Assembly (NCBI GenBank): GCA_910588255.1
Contig: CAJUOM010000020.1
Span: 8,802 to 18,905 of the forward strand
Source: an uncultured Alphaproteobacteria bacterium
GTDB taxonomy: Bacteria; Pseudomonadota; Alphaproteobacteria; RUG11792
Direction: 5' to 3'
DNA: 10,104 bases
A program made the position numbers and the translations under genes. The notes under the pieces are model-generated. The model was not told the DNA's origin, searched no databases, and saw nothing but the letters and a program-made list of their open reading frames with translations. Of this stretch, positions 6,904-10,104 are shown piece by piece (within the stretch, counting starts at the first letter, position 1; the number at the start of each line of letters is the position of its first letter).

Positions 6904-7608
6904 TTATTTTCTACAACACGTACAATTTGCACAGCCAACATGCTTTTTATTAATAACAGAAAACCCATGACCAAAGCTATTTTCAACAAGATCTATTTCA
7001 ATTCCGTCTATCAAAAGTTCAATTTTGGGATCATAAAAAAATACAAGTTCAGATATATCAATTTTCGATTTTGTTTTATCATCTTCTTTTTGATATCCTA
7101 AAGCATAATCTATTCCAGAACAGCCCCCTGAAAGAACCGTTATATTTATGCCAATTCCTCCATGCTCTTTTAATAATTCTTTTAGTTTTTGAATTGCTTT
7201 TGGGGTTATTGTTATCATTTTATTTTCCTTATTCTTTTTTGATAAATAGTTATTAACAGCAGCTTCAATAGCTTCTTTTGCTAGAACAGAACAATGTCTT
7301 TTTATTTCTATCAATTCCAATGAGTCTGCAACTTCTGCATTTTTAATTTTCAAAGCATTTTCAATCGTCATACCTTTCAAACGGGTTGTTACAAGTTCCA
7401 TGGAAGCAATTGCAGAAACACAACCAAAAACCTTATATTTTGCATCAAAAATATTATCATTTTCATCAAAATATAACTGCAACTTCATAACATCGCCGCA
7501 TAGAGGAGAACCAACTATTCCTGTTCCAACATTTGGTAGATTTTCATCGTATTCACCTATGTTTTTCATTTTTTCATAGTATTCTAAAGTCTTTTGACTA
7601 TATTCCAT
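6904..7608 (-). CDS. IscU-IscA fusion: Fe-S scaffold joined to an A-type carrier
   Basis: Residues 1 to about 120 are an IscU scaffold (NVGTGIVGSPLCGDVMKLQ). The cluster-ligand cysteines fall at 37, 63 and 106, exactly as in E. coli IscU, with Asp39 also kept. After a short lysine-rich linker (KKNKENK), residues 131-234 form an IscA/HesB-type domain starting MITITPKAIQKLKE. It has the first conserved cysteine in GGCSG (C163). The C-terminal CGCG of ordinary IscA is replaced by a cysteine cluster, C226-A-N-C229-T-C231-C232. The scaffold receives sulfur from the desulfurase encoded just upstream and the A-type domain would bind or deliver Fe or clusters. The ATG at 7608 lies 11 bases inside the desulfurase gene behind a strong AAGGAGG. 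A second AAGGAA plus ATG (7216-7218) falls exactly at the domain junction, so a free IscA product is possible. Confidence 0.93.
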   Translation of the reverse strand: MEYSQKTLEYYEKMKNIGEYDENLPNVGTGIVGSPLCGDVMKLQLYFDENDNIFDAKYKVFGCVSAIASMELVTTRLKGMTIENALKIKNAEVADSLELIEIKRHCSVLAKEAIEAAVNNYLSKKNKENKMITITPKAIQKLKELLKEHGGIGINITVLSGGCSGIDYALGYQKEDDKTKSKIDISELVFFYDPKIELLIDGIEIDLVENSFGHGFSVINKKHVGCANCTCCRK

Positions 7609-8821
7609 TTTGACTCCTCCTTTTGAAAATATTATCTATATCTGCTGCGGATTTTATCATATCCCAAATAGGACTCATTTTTCGTAGTTTTTTTGTAGCT
7701 TTTGTTAAATCTTCTATCGCTATTTTTATATCCGTTTCTGAAGTTAATTTCCCGATAGTTATTCTTAAAGAAGACTGAGCGATATCTGGGGAAATTCCCA
7801 TAGCATCCAACACGTGAGAAATCGATAATTTGTTCGAAGTGCAAGCTGATCCTGAAGAAACAGCTATTCTTTTAGATTCCATCATTAACGCTTCTCCCTC
7901 GCAGCCTCTGAAACTTATATTAATAATTCCCGGATAATTATATTTTTCAGATCCATTTATATATAATTCATCAAGCTCTGAAGTTATTCCTTCAATTAGC
8001 GTTTTTCGAAGTCTGGCAATATGCTCTAAATTTTTACCTATTTCAGTAGATGCTATTTCTGCTGCTTTTCCAAATCCAACGCATAAAGCAACAGGAACTG
8101 TTCCAGCTCGAATTCCAAATTCAACTTCATGATTTGCTCTTGGAACTCTTAAATACTTCATATTTGGTTTCTTACAAAACATTAAGCCTATGCCTTTGGG
8201 GGCATAAATTTTGTGCCCAGAGGCGCTCATGAAATCTATATCAAGATCTTTTACGTTTATATGTATTTTTCCAAAAGCCTGAGTTGCATCAACATGAACT
8301 AATATGCCTTTTTTGTGGCAGATTTCTGTTATCTTCTTTATATCTTGTAAAACTCCTGTTTCGTTGTTCACCATACAAACCGAAAACAACACTGTATTCC
8401 CAGGAAGATTATTTTCAAGATTATCAATATTTAATAATCCATCTTTTTTAACCTCGACAAAGTTTAATTCAAATCCTTCAGACTTTATCAAGTTTGCTGT
8501 ATCAAGGGTTGCTTTATGCTCGGTTTTTAAAGTTGTTAATCCGTTTTTTCCATTTGCTGAAATAGATTTCATAGTTCGTTGAAGTATTATCTGGGTAGAT
8601 TGAGTAGCTCCGCTTGTGAAGATTACTTCATCAAACTCCGCATTAATAAGATTTTGGATTCTGCGTCTTGCTTTATCTAATGCTGTTTTTGCTTTTATGC
8701 CATAGATATGTAATGAATTCGGATTTCCAAATACGTCAGAAAAGAAAGGAAGCATTTCATTAACAACTTCAGGATCACAAGGAGTTGTCGAAGCATAATC
8801 CAAATATATAGGTTCCTGCAT
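7598..8821 (-). CDS. iscS: Cysteine desulfurase, IscS-like
   Basis: This PLP enzyme converts cysteine to alanine and passes the sulfur as a persulfide to the IscU scaffold encoded next. The product is 407 residues (E. coli IscS 404). The landmarks are all present: N-terminal IYLDYASTTPCDP; TEHKATLD with the active-site His102; HVDATQAFG with Asp178 and Gln181; the PLP lysine 204 in SASGHKIYAPKG; and the mobile-loop catalytic Cys327 in SSGSACTSNK, the IscS rather than SufS pattern. I chose the ATG at 8821 because GGAAGGAA lies eight bases upstream. A TTG at 8845 is in frame but would itself contain that site and sits at or before the predicted transcript start. The gene leads a three-gene operon, and no IscR-type regulator is next to it. 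NifS is an alternative name for the same reaction. Confidence 0.95.
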   Translation of the reverse strand: MQEPIYLDYASTTPCDPEVVNEMLPFFSDVFGNPNSLHIYGIKAKTALDKARRRIQNLINAEFDEVIFTSGATQSTQIILQRTMKSISANGKNGLTTLKTEHKATLDTANLIKSEGFELNFVEVKKDGLLNIDNLENNLPGNTVLFSVCMVNNETGVLQDIKKITEICHKKGILVHVDATQAFGKIHINVKDLDIDFMSASGHKIYAPKGIGLMFCKKPNMKYLRVPRANHEVEFGIRAGTVPVALCVGFGKAAEIASTEIGKNLEHIARLRKTLIEGITSELDELYINGSEKYNYPGIINISFRGCEGEALMMESKRIAVSSGSACTSNKLSISHVLDAMGISPDIAQSSLRITIGKLTSETDIKIAIEDLTKATKKLRKMSPIWDMIKSAADIDNIFKRRSQNGI

Positions 8822-8849
8822 ATTTATTTCCTTCCAACCGTTCAAACTA

Positions 8850-8878
8850 ATTATACTCCAATATCTAAGATAGGTAAA
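8850..8878 (-). promoter_or_regulatory. Promoter of the iscS-iscU/iscA-ruvA operon
   Basis: On the minus strand TTTACC (8873-8878) and a perfect TATAAT (8850-8855) are 17 bp apart. The start would fall near 8843, leaving a leader of about 22 bases with the ribosome site. No IscR-like palindrome was recognised over it. Confidence 0.7.
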
Positions 8879-8895
8879 TATAAATCGCTTTAATG

Positions 8896-8924
8896 AAAAA
8901 GATGCGGATTTTATTAACCCGCAT
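8896..8924 (-). terminator. Intrinsic terminator of the small membrane-protein gene
   Basis: On the minus strand ATGCGG (8919-8924) pairs with CCGCAT (8902-8907), followed by one C and five T's (8896-8900). It lies nine bases beyond the stop of the 58-residue gene and ahead of the iscS promoter, so it insulates the two units. Confidence 0.75.
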
Positions 8925-8933
8925 TTCTAAGAT

Positions 8934-9110
8934 TCAATTAGCTAAGTCTTTGACGTTTTTTGCGATATCTATAGTTTTGTGGGCAGTATCGACGACTTTA
9001 GAGGTTGTATCTATTACGGTTGATACAGTGTTAAAGAACATAGTCTTACAGATATAAAACACTGCAAAGGCTATAATGACTGCGATCGTTGCTTTAAATA
9101 CAAAGTTCAT
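8934..9110 (-). CDS. 58-residue single-pass membrane protein with heptad repeats
   Basis: This is a small gene with a complete set of signals: AAGGAG five bases before the ATG at 9110, a TGA stop at 8934-8936, its own consensus promoter and its own terminator. Residues 4-20 (VFKATIAVIIAFAVFYI) form one membrane helix, ending near Cys21-Lys22. The remaining 36 residues repeat a seven-residue pattern: VIDTTSK, VVDTAHK, TIDIAKN, VKDLAN. The hydrophobic positions alternate as in an amphipathic or coiled-coil helix. With Lys6 near the N-terminus, the tail probably lies along the membrane or pairs with a partner; its side is not certain. I do not recognise the family. It resembles single-span small proteins that modulate a larger membrane partner, or phage-holin-sized proteins, but no lysis gene is near. 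Confidence 0.75.
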   Translation of the reverse strand: MNFVFKATIAVIIAFAVFYICKTMFFNTVSTVIDTTSKVVDTAHKTIDIAKNVKDLAN

Positions 9111-9142
9111 AAAAACTCCTTATTTCTAAAACCAACCGCATT

Positions 9143-9171
9143 ATTTTACTTTCTTTCAACTTAAATGTCAA
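9143..9171 (-). promoter_or_regulatory. Consensus promoter of the 58-residue protein gene
   Basis: On the minus strand a perfect TTGACA (9166-9171) stands 17 bp from TAAAAT (9143-9148). It is the best sigma-70-type promoter in the window and would give a leader of about 25 bases. Its strength suggests abundant expression. Confidence 0.75.
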
Positions 9172-9201
9172 TAAGGTAAATTGCTTACAAAAATGTAGTC
9201 T

Positions 9202-9250
9202 TTTCTATGTTTCTTAAGATGGATCAATTTCTATGTTATTGTTTCTATGT
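9202..9250. repeat. Three direct copies of TTTCTATGT
   Basis: Identical 9-mers stand at 9202-9210, 9228-9236 and 9242-9250, all in the same orientation, with start-to-start distances of 26 and 14 bp. They lie 30-80 bp upstream of the -35 box of the 58-residue gene. They could be binding sites for a regulator of that gene or part of an adjacent RNA gene. Confidence 0.5.
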
Positions 9251-9466
9251 CTTCCGAAAGCGCTATAGGTACCCCTGCGGTGTCATCAACGTTTCCCGGT
9301 GAGGCCTTCTTTCTAATTCACGCTTCGTGCAGTGACTTATTTTGATAGGTTAATTGTAAAGCCACAACTTCTTCAATATGGTTTAAGGTTAACTAACATC
9401 CATCCCTAAGGTGGAAGGGTTTATTGGGATAACTATTCTTGTGTAAAGTTGGTTTCCTATTTTGCC
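9251..9466. other. GC-richer noncoding stretch, possible structured RNA
   Basis: No reading frame of note occurs, yet the first part reaches about 52% G+C, well above the surroundings. Read on the plus strand it contains small hairpins: CACG-CTT-CGTG (around 9320-9330) and AAGCCA/TGGTTT (around 9359-9385). A possible long-range pairing joins TAGGTACCC (around 9266-9274) with GGGATAACTA (around 9426-9435). A transcript on this strand would end at the terminator at 9467-9502. A weak TTGCTT-TATGTT pair near 9181-9211 is the only promoter candidate. I recognise no tmRNA, RNase P, SRP or riboswitch core; a 6S-like rod is one possibility. Confidence 0.3.
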
Positions 9467-9502
9467 AAAAATTAATCGAAGGCGGCTTCTGAATTAATTT
9501 TT
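9467..9502. terminator. Bidirectional intrinsic terminator
   Basis: AAAAATTAAT (9467-9476) pairs perfectly with ATTAATTTTT (9493-9502), and inside it GAAG (9478-9481) pairs with CTTC (9486-9489) around a GCGG loop. The stem ends give T tracts on both strands, so it can stop the leftward gene at the right edge and a rightward transcript from the 9250-9466 region. Confidence 0.7.
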
Positions 9503-9565
9503 GAAGATTTAATCTTTGGAAATATTTTCTCCCGATTTTGTATAATCTATTCGCGTTGCTGGCGC

Positions 9566-10104
9566 TTATGGCGGAGATAATAGCAGAATCCGGGAAATAA
9601 TTGATAAAGCTTTACATACATTATTCTTAAATACCAAACGATTTTTCACAACGATTCTTAGAAAATATCCATGATATGTAATACGTTTCAGGAAAACAGG
9701 AAACCTTCTCATACGAAGCCTGTTTACCATTCTCCGCCTTGGAGCATCATGTTCTTTTAGAATTTTGATCATTGCTTCACGCTTTTGCTCCTCACGAATT
9801 TCCTTTTTTGTCATCACATGACGCACGAATTTTGCATTGCAAACATTCATCAAAAGCTTCTCAATATAATGCTTCGAAGGTGATCCAATCCCAGGAATCC
9901 GAAGATCTCTTGCAACAATCTCAATACCGTTAAAGTCATCCATATCGGATTCATAACATCTGAAATTCAGACGAGATTCCATAGCAAGAAACAGTGTTTT
10001 CCCATGTCTATCATGAAGTTTTATAAGCTGAGGACGCATAAAATATTCTTCATATTTCTTATGAATTCTAATAAAAATCTCTGGTTTTTTGTGATCATCA
10101 ATAT
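9566..10104 (-). CDS. Unrecognised basic protein, 5' end beyond the window
   Basis: The frame is open from the right edge of the window to a TAA at 9566-9568, at least 178 residues. A Met at 10039 is internal, because the frame continues upstream without a stop (IDDHKKPEIFIRIHKKYEEYF). The visible part contains a region rich in charged residues, a likely helix TKKEIREEQKREAMIKILKE, and then an Arg/Lys-rich C-terminus (PRRRMVNRLRMRRF) ending in hydrophobic ISRILLLSPP. No motif ties it to a known family. Its strong positive charge would suit a nucleic-acid-binding or membrane-surface protein, but that is speculation. It is followed 64 bases downstream by the bidirectional terminator, so it is probably the last gene of a leftward unit. 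Confidence 0.6.
   Translation of the reverse strand, partial: IDDHKKPEIFIRIHKKYEEYFMRPQLIKLHDRHGKTLFLAMESRLNFRCYESDMDDFNGIEIVARDLRIPGIGSPSKHYIEKLLMNVCNAKFVRHVMTKKEIREEQKREAMIKILKEHDAPRRRMVNRLRMRRFPVFLKRITYHGYFLRIVVKNRLVFKNNVCKALSIISRILLLSPP

Noticed and set aside
8822..8845. TTG at 8845 as start of the cysteine desulfurase
   Set aside because: It would place the ribosome site inside the coding region and lies at or before the predicted transcript start. The ATG at 8821 fits better.
9541..9546. Perfect TATAAT on the plus strand
   Set aside because: There is no TGn and no good -35 box at 16-18 bp, and it points into the 3' end of a minus-strand gene.

Overview
This AT-rich bacterial window (roughly 30-40% G+C by eye) has a decaying accessory left half and an intact chromosomal right half. 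It uses the standard code, as TGG encodes Trp and TGA ends a small intact gene. The host cannot be named from the sequence. An IscS-like desulfurase, an IscU-IscA fusion, RuvA and many gene remnants would fit a host-associated lineage such as Elusimicrobiota (Endomicrobium-like) or Vampirovibrionota. That placement is a guess.

Left half (1-5675). Bases 3-562 and 586-2404 are a replication module of the Toprim-primase plus DUF927-ATPase kind carried by plasmids, prophages and integrative elements. Both genes are broken: two frameshifts and one in-frame TGA. From 2577 to 4392 there is a two-gene operon. It holds a helical protein of unknown function followed by a signal-peptide protein with a HELLH zinc-protease motif resembling the M91 effector peptidases. 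Each gene has one single-base frameshift. On the minus strand (4466-4806) lies a frameshifted helix-turn-helix protein resembling phage terminase small subunits. A RelB/DinJ antitoxin (5157-5414) is intact with its promoter and operator-like repeats, but its YoeB-type toxin (5414-5675) is frameshifted at codon 3.

Middle (5676-6300). There is no convincing protein gene. A promoter, a 5' hairpin and an intrinsic terminator delimit a possible small RNA of about 190 nt on the plus strand.

Right half (6322-8821, minus strand). An intact, tightly packed operon runs cysteine desulfurase, then an IscU-IscA fusion, then ruvA, from a well-matched promoter at 8850-8878. The desulfurase supplies sulfur, the IscU half is the Fe-S scaffold and the IscA half a probable carrier. 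RuvA binds Holliday junctions. The IscA half has its own internal ribosome site and ATG.

Far right (8896-10104). A 58-residue single-pass membrane protein with heptad repeats has its own consensus promoter and terminator. Upstream of it are three copies of a 9-bp repeat and a more GC-rich stretch that may be a structured RNA. A bidirectional terminator follows, then the 3' part of an unrecognised basic protein gene that runs off the window.

The most striking overall pattern is that all six accessory genes other than the antitoxin carry small frame lesions, most of them fixable by one base in a short homopolymer. The chromosomal genes carry none.
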